Below, piece by piece: positions 1 to 7,029 of a stretch of 24,623 bases of DNA (positions are counted from its first letter, which is position 1; each line of letters opens with the position of its first letter). Source of the stretch: an uncultured Muribaculaceae bacterium (GTDB taxonomy: Bacteria; Bacteroidota; Bacteroidia; Bacteroidales; Muribaculaceae). The position numbers and the translations under genes are program-made. The notes beneath the pieces were generated by a model. It did not search any database and was not told the origin of the DNA. It was given only the letters and a program-made list of their open reading frames with translations. Location of the stretch: assembly GCA_910584495.1 (NCBI GenBank), contig CAJUAR010000041.1, positions 1 through 24,623 of the forward strand, read 5' to 3'.

Positions 1-151
1 CAACATCAAGCGCCTGATGGATATCGGCTGCTACCGCGGCATCCGTCACCGCAACGGCCTCCCCGTCCGTGGTCAGAGCACAAAAAACAATGCCCGCACC
101 CGCAAAGGTCGCAAGAAAACCGTTGCTAACAAGAAGAAAGCTACTAAATAA
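1..151 (+). CDS. rpsM: 30S ribosomal protein S13 (C-terminal part)
   Basis: The window opens inside this gene. The frame starting at base 2 gives the last 49 residues, including GCYRGIRHRNGLPVRGQ, then TKNNARTRKG and a lysine-rich tail ending at TAA 149-151. This is the conserved C-terminus of S13, the small-subunit head protein that contacts 16S rRNA and the P-site tRNA. The gene is cut by the window edge, not broken. It lies 9 bases before rpsK, in the usual alpha-operon order S13-S11-S4-RpoA-L17, so it is almost certainly co-transcribed with those genes. Confidence 0.96.
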   Translation, partial: NIKRLMDIGCYRGIRHRNGLPVRGQSTKNNARTRKGRKKTVANKKKATK

Positions 152-160
152 CATACCATC

Positions 161-550
161 ATGGCAAAGAAAACAGTCGCAGCTAAGAAACGCAACGTCA
201 AAGTTGGCGCAGAAGGCCAGCTCCACGTTCATTCCTCATTCAACAACATCATTGTTTGCCTGGCTAACAGCGAAGGACAAGTCATCAGCTGGTCGTCGGC
301 CGGCAAGATGGGCTTCCGTGGCTCGAAGAAGAACACACCCTATGCTGCCCAGATGGCAGCCCAGGACTGTGCCAAGACAGCCTACGACCTGGGCTTGCGC
401 AAAGTGAAAGCCTATCTCAAAGGCCCCGGTAACGGTCGTGAATCGGCAGTGCGTACAATCGATGGCGCTGGTATCAAGGTAACGGAGATTATAGACGTTA
501 CTCCGCTTCCCCACAACGGATGCCGTCCTCCCAAACGCCGCCGCGTCTAA
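161..550 (+). CDS. rpsK: 30S ribosomal protein S11
   Basis: 129 residues, the normal S11 length in this phylum. S11 sits on the platform of the 30S subunit and helps shape the mRNA exit and P-site region. Recognisable stretches are the N-terminal basic segment KKRNVKVGAEGQLHVHSSFNN, the central SAGKMGFRGSKKNTPYAAQ, the VKAYLKGPGNGRESAVR loop, and the C-terminal DVTPLPHNGCRPPKRRRV signature. The ATG at 161 follows the S13 stop by 9 bases, with no Shine-Dalgarno sequence, as is usual in Bacteroidetes. Downstream there is an unusually long 294-base gap before rpsD. Confidence 0.98.
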   Translation: MAKKTVAAKKRNVKVGAEGQLHVHSSFNNIIVCLANSEGQVISWSSAGKMGFRGSKKNTPYAAQMAAQDCAKTAYDLGLRKVKAYLKGPGNGRESAVRTIDGAGIKVTEIIDVTPLPHNGCRPPKRRRV

Positions 551-844
551 GAGACAACGACAATGGGTGCCGCGAGCCACGGCTCGCGCCGCTTTCTACT
601 TTTAGTAAACAAACAACATATCTCACTCAGGGGCGCGGACCCAACCGTCCCTGCCTGCAAAAAAATACCGGTGACACCGCGCTTGGCGCGGTCTCTTACC
701 GGCGGCACGGCGAATAGACCATACAACATTCACCTCTCTATGGTCGCGGCTGCGCCAAGCCGCCCCGTCAGGCACCGGAAACACACAGGCAAAGCGAAGG
801 CCTTCGGGCCGAAGCCGCCCCAAACCGTTTAAGTCAATAACAAA
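551..844 (+). other. Long GC-rich hairpin-bearing gap between rpsK and rpsD
   Basis: This 294-base stretch separates two ribosomal genes whose neighbours are only 6-20 bases apart. It holds at least four inverted repeats. CGCGAGCC (571-578) pairs with GGCTCGCG (581-588) and is followed by a T-rich run. ACCGCGC (676-682) pairs with GCGCGGT (686-692). GCGGCT (746-751) pairs with AGCCGC (758-763). CTTCGG (802-807) pairs with CCGAAG (809-814), just after the palindrome GAAGGCCTTC (796-805). An open frame at 563-832 resembles no protein I know and has poor composition for a gene. It could be an intra-operon attenuator or regulatory RNA, or an inserted REP-like repeat cluster. I saw no TAnnTTTG promoter box. 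Confidence 0.6.
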
Positions 845-1450
845 ATGGCAAGATACACAGGTCCCAAGACCAAAATAGCCCGTAAATTTGGCGAACCCAT
901 CTTCGGCGAGGACAAAGTACTCGCCCGTCGTAACTTCCCGCCGGGCCAGCACGGAGCCAACAAGCGCCGCAAAACATCGGAATATGGTGTACAGCTCCGC
1001 GAGAAACAGAAAGCTAAATACACCTATGGCGTTCTCGAACGTCAGTTCCGCAATCTCTTTGAGAAAGCATCGAACCTCAAAGGTATCACCGGCGAGATCC
1101 TTCTTCAGCTTCTTGAAGGCCGTCTCGACAATGTTGTATACCGTCTGGGTATCGCTCCCACACGTGCCGCAGCACGTCAGCTGGTTCTTCACCGCCACAT
1201 TGTAGTCAATGGCGAAGTTGTCAACGTTCCTTCGTTTGCTGTCAAAGCCGGCGACGTTGTCGGTGTCCGCGAACGCAGCAAATCGCTCGAAGTAATCGCC
1301 GACGCACTCGCCGGATTCAATCACAGCAAGTATCCCTGGCTCGAATGGGACGAAAGCACACGCAGCGGCAAATTCCTTCATGTGCCCGCCCGTGAGGACA
1401 TCCCCGAGAACATCAAGGAACAGCTGATTGTCGAGCTCTACTCCAAGTAA
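845..1450 (+). CDS. rpsD: 30S ribosomal protein S4
   Basis: 201 residues, normal for S4. S4 is a primary 16S rRNA binder at the 5' domain and starts 30S assembly; in many bacteria it also represses its own operon. The N-terminus MARYTGPKTKIARKFGEP and RRNFPPGQHG are typical of the Bacteroidetes form, which lacks the zinc cysteines of some S4 proteins. The S4 RNA-binding fold runs from about residue 92 to 155 (RLDNVVYRLGIAPTRAAARQ, then VVNGEVVNVPS). The ATG at 845 follows an A-rich stretch. The structured gap before it could be a site of S4-dependent control, but that is only inference. Confidence 0.98.
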   Translation: MARYTGPKTKIARKFGEPIFGEDKVLARRNFPPGQHGANKRRKTSEYGVQLREKQKAKYTYGVLERQFRNLFEKASNLKGITGEILLQLLEGRLDNVVYRLGIAPTRAAARQLVLHRHIVVNGEVVNVPSFAVKAGDVVGVRERSKSLEVIADALAGFNHSKYPWLEWDESTRSGKFLHVPAREDIPENIKEQLIVELYSK

Positions 1451-1470
1451 TAAATAACAACATAAGATCC

Positions 1471-2463
1471 ATGGCTATATTAGCATTCCAGAAACCTGAA
1501 GAGGTAATTATGGTAGAAGCTTCCAACTTCTACGGCAAGTTCGAATTCAAGCCTTTGGAACCCGGCTATGGCATCACCGTAGGCAACGCTCTCCGTCGCG
1601 TGCTCCTTTCATCGCTCGAAGGATATGCGATTTCGTCGATTAAAATCGACGGCGTAAAGAACGAATTCGATGCTATACCCGGCGTTAAGGAAGATGTGAC
1701 CAACATCATCCTTAACCTCAAACAAGTAGACTTGAAACAGAAGGTGGAAGACACCGATGGCGAACGTGTCACCATAACCGTTTCAGGCAAAGAAGTGTTC
1801 ACAGCCGGCGACATTGCCAAGTCCCTCAGCGGGTTCGAGGTTATGAACCCCGACTTGGTAATCTGTCATTTGGATCAAAACGCAAGTTTCACAATCGTAC
1901 TGACTATCAACAAGGGTCGCGGCTGGGTTCCTGCCGAGGAAAATGTCACCCCTCAGGATGACATCGACACCATCGCCATCGATTCCATCTACACACCCAT
2001 TAAAAACGTCAAATACACAGTCGAAAACTATCGCGTAGACCAGAAAACCGACTACGACAAACTCACTCTCGAGATAAGCACCAACGGCTCTATTCTGCCC
2101 AAGGATGCCGTCAAAGAAGCAGCAAAGATTTTGATATATCATTTCATGCTCTTCTCCGACGAGAAAATCACCCTTGAGACCTCAGAGCCCGATCCCGGCG
2201 AAGAATTCGATGAAGAAGTACTGCACATGCGTCAGCTTCTTAAGTCGAAACTCGTCGACATGCAACTCTCTGTCCGTGCCCTCAACTGCCTCAAGAGTGC
2301 CGAAGTTGAGACTCTTGCCGAATTGGTTGTTTTCAACAAAACCGACCTTCTCAAGTTCCGCAATTTTGGCAAAAAATCTCTCGTCGAGCTCGAAGAGCTG
2401 CTGCAGAGCCTAAACCTCTCTTTCGGTATGGACATCTCAAAGTACAAACTCGATAAAGAATAA
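1471..2463 (+). CDS. rpoA: DNA-directed RNA polymerase subunit alpha
   Basis: 330 residues, the full family length. The N-terminal dimerisation domain shows YGITVGNALRRVLLSSLEG at about residues 34-52, the core contact with beta and beta'. The C-terminal domain (about residues 255-320) carries the helix-hairpin-helix region LSVRALNCLKSAEVETLAEL and NFGKKSLVELEELL, which binds UP elements and activators. The start MAILAFQKPEEVIM is the characteristic Bacteroidetes N-terminus, supporting the ATG at 1471 over the internal methionine at codon 14. It lies 20 bases after rpsD and 6 bases before rplQ, in the standard alpha operon. Confidence 0.98.
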   Translation: MAILAFQKPEEVIMVEASNFYGKFEFKPLEPGYGITVGNALRRVLLSSLEGYAISSIKIDGVKNEFDAIPGVKEDVTNIILNLKQVDLKQKVEDTDGERVTITVSGKEVFTAGDIAKSLSGFEVMNPDLVICHLDQNASFTIVLTINKGRGWVPAEENVTPQDDIDTIAIDSIYTPIKNVKYTVENYRVDQKTDYDKLTLEISTNGSILPKDAVKEAAKILIYHFMLFSDEKITLETSEPDPGEEFDEEVLHMRQLLKSKLVDMQLSVRALNCLKSAEVETLAELVVFNKTDLLKFRNFGKKSLVELEELLQSLNLSFGMDISKYKLDKE

Positions 2464-2469
2464 TCCCCG

Positions 2470-2955
2470 ATGCGACACAATAAAAAATTCAATCACCTTG
2501 GCCGCAAAACTCAGCACCGTGCGTCGCTGCTGGCCAATATGACAGTTTCGCTCATCTTCCACAAGCGCATCAACACCACTCTTGCTAAGGCCAAAGCTCT
2601 GCGTGTCTATGCCGAGCCCCTTATCAACCGCGCCAAGGAAGACAACATGGCAAACCGCCGCCTTGTTTTCAGCCACCTCCAGAACAAAGAGGCTATCAAA
2701 ATCCTCTTTGGCGAAATAGCTGAAAAAATCGCCAACCGTCCCGGTGGCTACACCCGTATCCTCAAAACCGGCAACCGCCTGGGTGACAATGCTCAGACTT
2801 GCTTCATCGAGCTTGTTGACTACAACGAGGCCATGCTCAAGGATGCCAAGGAAAGCAAAGGCAAAACCCGCCGCAGCCGCCGCAAGAGCAATGCAGCTGC
2901 CGAAGCTCCTGCCACCGAAGCTCCTGCCGAAACCGAAACTCCCGCTGCAGAATAA
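2470..2955 (+). CDS. rplQ: 50S ribosomal protein L17
   Basis: 161 residues. The L17 core covers roughly residues 1-120 (MRHNKKFNHLGRKTQHRASL, then NMTVSLIFHKRINTTLAKAK, and GGYTRILKTGNRLGDNAQ). L17 lies near the polypeptide exit of the 50S subunit. The last 35 or so residues are a low-complexity tail, first basic (KGKTRRSRRKS) and then Ala/Pro/Glu repeats (APATEAPAETETPAAE). Such tails are common on Bacteroidetes L17 and are probably disordered. It is the last gene of the operon and an intrinsic terminator follows 26 bases after the stop. Confidence 0.98.
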   Translation: MRHNKKFNHLGRKTQHRASLLANMTVSLIFHKRINTTLAKAKALRVYAEPLINRAKEDNMANRRLVFSHLQNKEAIKILFGEIAEKIANRPGGYTRILKTGNRLGDNAQTCFIELVDYNEAMLKDAKESKGKTRRSRRKSNAAAEAPATEAPAETETPAAE

Positions 2956-2980
2956 GCAGCTGTCGAGCAATATTTTTCAC

Positions 2981-3018
2981 AAACCCCGCACGGCATATGT
3001 CGCGCGGGGTTTTGTTTT
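2981..3018 (+). terminator. Intrinsic terminator of the rpsM-rplQ operon
   Basis: AAACCCCGC (2981-2989) pairs with GCGGGGTTT (3004-3012), with a 14-base loop containing CATATG, and leads into TTTTGTTTT. A GC stem with a U-tract directly after the last alpha-operon gene is a standard rho-independent terminator. Confidence 0.9.
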
Positions 3019-3045
3019 GCGGCAGAAAAGTGTTATATTTCCTCT

Positions 3046-3075
3046 AAGAAAGCCAAGGCCGGGACTATCTTTGTG
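3046..3075 (+). repeat. Left inverted repeat of the IS110-family element
   Basis: Read on the plus strand, this matches the reverse complement of 4529-4559 with four mismatches or gaps, and the inner GACTATCTTTGTG is identical in both. It contains TATCTTTG (3066-3073), a match to the Bacteroidetes -7 box pointing into the element. Confidence 0.75.
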
Positions 3076-3079
3076 AGGG

Positions 3080-3287
3080 AAAAAGAGTGTCTAAACCAAT
3101 GAAATGGCATCTCATGTGCATAACAACCTAAGCCTCATAAAGATAAAAGGAGAAACAAGAGATATGTAAATTTCCTCTACGAGATTAAGACTCAACCGGG
3201 TGTCCTACTCCACCCGAAGCGTCAGCCACTTTGCGAAAACGGGTTGCTGACACCACAAATATATTGACCTTGCAACGGGTGGCAGTA
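3080..3287 (-). ncRNA. Candidate bridge/seek RNA region of the IS element
   Basis: About 208 non-coding bases lie between the transposase stop and the left repeat, far more than a simple IS end needs. The part nearest the gene has two adjacent hairpins: CGGGTG (3197-3202) with CACCCG (3211-3216), and GTCAGC (3221-3226) with GCTGAC (3246-3251), the latter with a 19-base internal loop. IS1111-group elements are known to encode a guide RNA downstream of the transposase, with loops that recognise donor and target DNA. Assigning this region to such an RNA is inference. The strand is assumed to be that of the transposase, although the inward -7 box in the left repeat would transcribe the opposite strand. 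Confidence 0.45.
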
Positions 3288-4448
3288 TCATAATTCAACA
3301 GCAGGGTGAGCCGTTGAGTAATGATCGGATGGTTTTTGATAAGGGACTCCGTCTTTCAGGATATACCATACGGCTACCAGCATCTTGCGTGCGATTGCGA
3401 CCTGTATTTTCATCCTGTTCTTGCGTCGCTCCACACATTGCCGACATGAGAACTCTGCGAAGAAGGAATCCTTCATGCGGGAAGAACTCCATGCACATTC
3501 TATCATGGTTTTTCGAAGGAATTTGTTTCCATGCGTTATACGGCGTGATTTAATTTTACCGGCGCTTTCCTCGTTACGGGGTCTGAGCCCCACCCAAGAC
3601 ACCAACTTTTTAGGAGTCTGGAAATGATTCATGTCTGTGCCGACTTCGGCGATTATTGAGGTCGCGCTACGTTCTTTCACCCCGGGTATGGTCTGGAGAT
3701 TGGAGAATTCCTTCGGGAACCACTCCTCGCAGAGAGAGGTCATCTTTTTCTGGGCTTCGTCCTTGTGCCGCTGCTGCATCTCTATTTCCTCGACAAGCTG
3801 GCCTATGATATCAATGTCGGTGTCGTTCACCACTCCCGTGAGCGCCTTTATAAGCGTCTCACTTCCATGCTTTTTGATTGTGCGGCCATGTAGCTGCGCC
3901 ACAAGGACTGTCGCATCTTTGACGCCTTGCGATATGAGCTTTACGATGGAACGGTATCCCTTTGAGTCCGTTGTCGAGATGTAGTTGCTTATGCGGATGT
4001 TGCATCGCTGGATGCACTGGTCGGGTTTGACCAGATTGCGACTTATGGATGTGTTCAGGTCGAAGATGCGACGATCGTACTGCCTGAGCCGCTGAATCTT
4101 GTCATCGGGGACAAAGCTCGATGCTATCAGGTTGTTGAGCAGACAGGTGGCTATCCACTCGGCATCCTTGACATCGCTCTTCTTGCCAGGAAGCTGCTTG
4201 ATGAAGTAGGGATTGACAAGGTGTAGTTTTACAATCGTCTCAAGCACACGCCATATCGGCATCCAATAGATACTTGTACTCTCCATGGCGCACTCTTCAA
4301 CGCCTTCCGACTCCATCAAATCGCGTAACGAGATGAGTTCTTCGGTCAAAACTCCGAATTTGTGTTGGATTTTTCGTCCGTCTGTGCACTGAATACAGCA
4401 AAAAACACTATCTTTGTGCACGTCAAGACCGCAGACTGTTCTTTTCAT
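3288..4448 (-). CDS. IS110/IS1111-family transposase (DEDD recombinase)
   Basis: 386 residues from the ATG at 4448; a GTG at 4490 would add 14 residues, but MKRTVCGLDVHKDS is the normal family N-terminus. The N-terminal RuvC-like DEDD domain shows the first Asp in CGLDVHKDSVF, a Glu in ECAMESTSIYW and the paired Asp in KKSDVKDAEWIA. The C-terminal Transposase_20 domain shows LQTIPGVKERSATSIIAEVG, SWVGLRPRNEESAGKIKSRR and THGNKFLRKTMIECAW; the Ser in EESAGK is in the position expected for the catalytic serine of this family. The protein recombines DNA by RNA-guided strand exchange in characterised relatives. The frame is intact with all key residues visible, so the element may be active. Confidence 0.93.
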   Translation of the reverse strand: MKRTVCGLDVHKDSVFCCIQCTDGRKIQHKFGVLTEELISLRDLMESEGVEECAMESTSIYWMPIWRVLETIVKLHLVNPYFIKQLPGKKSDVKDAEWIATCLLNNLIASSFVPDDKIQRLRQYDRRIFDLNTSISRNLVKPDQCIQRCNIRISNYISTTDSKGYRSIVKLISQGVKDATVLVAQLHGRTIKKHGSETLIKALTGVVNDTDIDIIGQLVEEIEMQQRHKDEAQKKMTSLCEEWFPKEFSNLQTIPGVKERSATSIIAEVGTDMNHFQTPKKLVSWVGLRPRNEESAGKIKSRRITHGNKFLRKTMIECAWSSSRMKDSFFAEFSCRQCVERRKNRMKIQVAIARKMLVAVWYILKDGVPYQKPSDHYSTAHPAVEL

Positions 4449-4495
4449 GGGTTTTACTTTTATTGGGACACCAAGCCCGTTATTTAACACTCTAT

Positions 4496-4525
4496 GAGGC
4501 AGGGGAAACCCCCAGACCTCTTTTT
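4496..4525 (+). terminator. Terminator-like hairpin at the transposase end of the IS
   Basis: GAGG-CA-GGGG, an AAA loop, then CCCC-CAGA-CCTC followed by TTTTT (4521-4525). On the plus strand this would stop transcription leaving the element toward the kinase gene. On the minus strand it forms a hairpin in the transposase 5' leader and could limit expression from outside transcription, a common IS device. Confidence 0.5.
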
Positions 4526-4528
4526 ACC

Positions 4529-4559
4529 CACAAAGATAGTCACGGTCTTGACTTTTCTT
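4529..4559 (-). repeat. Right inverted repeat of the IS element, with transposase -7 box
   Basis: This is the imperfect reverse complement of 3046-3075. On the minus strand it contains TATCTTTG (4531-4538), a TAnnTTTG box about 85 bases upstream of the transposase ATG and pointing toward it. It is therefore a good candidate for the transposase promoter. No clear -33 TTTG lies at the expected distance. Confidence 0.7.
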
Positions 4560-4592
4560 ATACACCGGGCGTAAAAAATCGCGTTTTTTATG

Positions 4593-4600
4593 TACCTTTG
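4593..4600 (+). promoter_or_regulatory. -7 box before the nucleoside kinase gene
   Basis: TACCTTTG matches TAnnTTTG, 24 bases before the GTG start at 4624, in an AT-rich stretch just outside the IS. No convincing -33 TTTG is visible about 19 bases upstream, so only the -7 element is supported. Confidence 0.5.
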
Positions 4601-4623
4601 CGTCAAATAAAAAATCCAACGCC

Positions 4624-6282
4624 GTGAAAGTATACTGTAAGAACATCGAAGAGCAAATCGAAGTGGCCGGAGGAACCACTCTGGCCCGGATTGCCGAAAG
4701 CATCGCTCCGCGCCTGGGCTTCGAGCCTGTGTGCTGCCGTGTCAACAACAAAACCGAGGACCTGGGCTTTCGTGTCTTTCAGCCCAAACTCTTGGAGTTT
4801 CAGAGTATAACTCAAGGCTCCGGCCCCCGTGTCTACACACGTTCGCTTTGCATGATGCTCTATCGAGCTGTTTGTGCCCTGTTGCCCGGCGCAGAACTGG
4901 TTATCGAACACTCTGTAGCTCACGGTTATTATTGTCATCTTCTCGGGCATACTAAGGTTGATGCCGCCACAGTTGAAGCTCTTGAAGCATATATGCATAA
5001 ACTTCATGAGCGAGCATTGCCTTTTGAACGTCACGAGGCTATGACAAGCGAAGTCATTGAACTTTTCGAGCGTGCCGGACTGAAGTCGAAAGTGCGTTTG
5101 CTCCGTACTAATCGCGAGCTCTTCAGCTCTTATTACACCCTCGATGGTATTGTGGATTCCTACTATGGCGCTCTTGCTCCCTCAACAGCACATATAGGAG
5201 TGTTCGCCCTGCATCCCTACAAGGAGGGTTTTCTGCTGATGCCTTTCGATCCTGCCGATCCGTCGCAGCCGGCACAGCCCATAGAGCAGGAAAAGATGTA
5301 TAAAGCTTTCACCGATTATGTGCAGTTCAACAACATTATGGGCGTGCGCAACGTGGGCGAGCTCAACGAATTTGTTGAGCGTCACCGTTCGTCCGACCTC
5401 ATCAATGTGGCCGAGGCACTGCACGAGAAGGCCCTCGCTCGCATAAGTGATGAAATAACAGCTCGCTATCAAGCCGGAGGCGCAAGGATTGTGCTCATCT
5501 CCGGCCCGTCGTCGTCGGGCAAGACAACTACCACCAAGCGCCTTGCCATCCAGTTGATGACCAATCTGCTGAAACCCAAAATGATTTCGCTCGACGATTA
5601 TTTTGTGGACCGCGAAAACACGCCTCGCGATGCTTCGGGCGATTACGATTATGAATCGCTCTATGCATTGGATCTCGAAAAGTTCAATAACGACCTCGCC
5701 ACCATCCTCAAAGGCGAAGAAGTGGAACTGCCCACCTACAATTTCGAACTTGGCCGCCGACAGTACAAAGGCCGCCGACTGCGTCTCGATTCGGGCTCGA
5801 TATTGCTCATCGAAGGCATACACGGGCTCAATCCCGAGCTTACGGCGCACATTGCCGAACATATGAAATATCGTGTCTACGTTTCGGCCCTCACCACCTT
5901 GTCGATCGACGACCATAACTGGGTGCCAACCACCGACAACCGCCTTCTTCGCCGCATCATCCGCGACTATAAATATCGAGGCACATCGGCCGAAGAGACA
6001 ATCCGTCGCTGGCCAAGCGTGCGGCGGGGCGAAGAAAAATGGATTTTCCCCTACCAGGAAAATGCCGATGCCATGTTCAATTCGTCGTTAATTTTTGAAC
6101 TGGGAGTGATTCGCGACTATGCCGAGAATATTCTCCGCTCTGTGCCGTCGGACGTGCCGGAGTATGCCGAAGCATATCGTCTTCGCAAATTTTTGAGATA
6201 TTTTCTGCCTATAGGTTCTCATTTGCTACCATCCACAAGCCTGTTGCGCGAGTTTTTGGGCGGCAGCTCGTTCCGTTACTGA
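4624..6282 (+). CDS. TGS-domain uridine kinase-like nucleoside kinase
   Basis: 552 residues from a GTG start that follows an A-rich leader. The N-terminus (about 1-60) is TGS-like, and the next part (about 60-250) resembles the editing and second additional domain of threonyl-tRNA synthetase (IEHSVAHGYYCHLL, YTLDGIVDSYYGAL). The C-terminal half is a P-loop kinase of the phosphoribulokinase/uridine kinase type: Walker A GPSSSGKTTT at residue 294 onward, SLDDYFVDRENTPRDASGDY as the substrate region, and LLIEGIHGLNPEL. The family, often annotated uridine kinase, would phosphorylate a nucleoside to its monophosphate with NTP; the true substrate of this fused form is not evident from sequence. The TPR gene follows with a one-base overlap. 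Confidence 0.88.
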   Translation: MKVYCKNIEEQIEVAGGTTLARIAESIAPRLGFEPVCCRVNNKTEDLGFRVFQPKLLEFQSITQGSGPRVYTRSLCMMLYRAVCALLPGAELVIEHSVAHGYYCHLLGHTKVDAATVEALEAYMHKLHERALPFERHEAMTSEVIELFERAGLKSKVRLLRTNRELFSSYYTLDGIVDSYYGALAPSTAHIGVFALHPYKEGFLLMPFDPADPSQPAQPIEQEKMYKAFTDYVQFNNIMGVRNVGELNEFVERHRSSDLINVAEALHEKALARISDEITARYQAGGARIVLISGPSSSGKTTTTKRLAIQLMTNLLKPKMISLDDYFVDRENTPRDASGDYDYESLYALDLEKFNNDLATILKGEEVELPTYNFELGRRQYKGRRLRLDSGSILLIEGIHGLNPELTAHIAEHMKYRVYVSALTTLSIDDHNWVPTTDNRLLRRIIRDYKYRGTSAEETIRRWPSVRRGEEKWIFPYQENADAMFNSSLIFELGVIRDYAENILRSVPSDVPEYAEAYRLRKFLRYFLPIGSHLLPSTSLLREFLGGSSFRY

Positions 6283-7010
6283 TGTATCGATTTCTTGTTA
6301 TATTGACTCTGGTGCTCGGCTCGCTGTCGGCGGTGGCCTTGGCTCCCGACAGTGTGATGGACCGTCGTGCAGACCGTGCCTATCGCGCTGCCGAATGGAC
6401 ATCGGCCCAGACGCTCTACAACATCCTTGCCGACCGCCAGCCTGCCGATGCCCTCGTTGCAGCACGCGCCATCACATCCGGACTTATGCGCGGCGACACG
6501 GCGGCACTTATCCCGGCTGTCGAAAAATCTTTGTCGGCCGGCACGCCCATCGATTCTCTCATAGGCAGCCTGCAGACCGAGGCACTCAACCTGCGGCGCA
6601 TCGACCTCTACGAACACACTCTTCATACCATGGCTGTCGGTCTGCCTTATCTCCGGCGGCCTATAAATGCACGATTGCTGGCCTATTATCGATTTCGCAA
6701 CGATGCCGACAATGTTATCCGCTATGCGGGAATGATGCTTGCCGGTGTTGCCGACGACCCTCGCTATCTCAATCCACTGGCGTGGGCCTATGCGCAAAAG
6801 GGCAACATCGACAAAGCTGTTGAAACATGGCGGCGTGTTCTTGTCGTAGAGCCCGACAATATCGAAGCCTTGCTGTCGGCAGGAAACGCACTCGCGGCCA
6901 CCGACCCGACCGCCGCACTGCCGTTGTTGCGTCGCGCAGCCGCCATCCGCCCCACGCCATACCTTACCTCACTCATCGGCAAGCTCCAAAGCTCCAAAAC
7001 TACCCGATAA
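6282..7010 (+). CDS. Exported tetratricopeptide repeat protein
   Basis: 242 residues starting at an ATG that overlaps the kinase stop (TGATG). Residues 1-21 (MYRFLVILTLVLGSLSAVALA) form a signal peptide, so the mature protein should be periplasmic. TPR-type helices are clear near the C-terminus (LNPLAWAYAQKGNIDKAVET, VEPDNIEALLSAGNALAA, DPTAALPLLRRAAAI), and the middle is helical and repeat-like. TPR proteins serve as binding scaffolds; no partner can be named. The tight coupling to the nucleoside kinase implies co-transcription but does not obviously explain a shared role. Confidence 0.8.
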   Translation: MYRFLVILTLVLGSLSAVALAPDSVMDRRADRAYRAAEWTSAQTLYNILADRQPADALVAARAITSGLMRGDTAALIPAVEKSLSAGTPIDSLIGSLQTEALNLRRIDLYEHTLHTMAVGLPYLRRPINARLLAYYRFRNDADNVIRYAGMMLAGVADDPRYLNPLAWAYAQKGNIDKAVETWRRVLVVEPDNIEALLSAGNALAATDPTAALPLLRRAAAIRPTPYLTSLIGKLQSSKTTR

Positions 7011-7029
7011 TTGCCTAAATTTCAAAACT

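Larger units (their letters stand above)
3046..4559 (-). mobile_element. IS110-family insertion sequence, IS1111-like
   Basis: The element of about 1.5 kb is delimited here by a pair of imperfect inverted repeats (3046-3075 and 4529-4559) around a single DEDD transposase gene on the minus strand. The IS1111 subgroup of IS110 is known for inverted repeats near its ends and for a guide RNA encoded downstream of the transposase. Both features fit the layout here: 3080-3287 is a structured non-coding segment after the transposase stop, while only about 80 bases lie between the start codon and the other repeat. The exact ends are uncertain because IS110 elements make no diagnostic target duplication and the repeats may be subterminal. 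It sits between the rplQ terminator and the nucleoside kinase gene, an apparently harmless site. Confidence 0.85.

Noticed and set aside
563..832. 89-codon open frame in the rpsK-rpsD gap
   Set aside because: It resembles no protein I know, is made of hairpin sequence, and other frames in the same stretch are equally open. It is better explained as GC-rich non-coding repeats.
3080..3287. CRISPR-like or tandem repeat array next to the IS
   Set aside because: No repeated unit is present; only isolated hairpins are seen.
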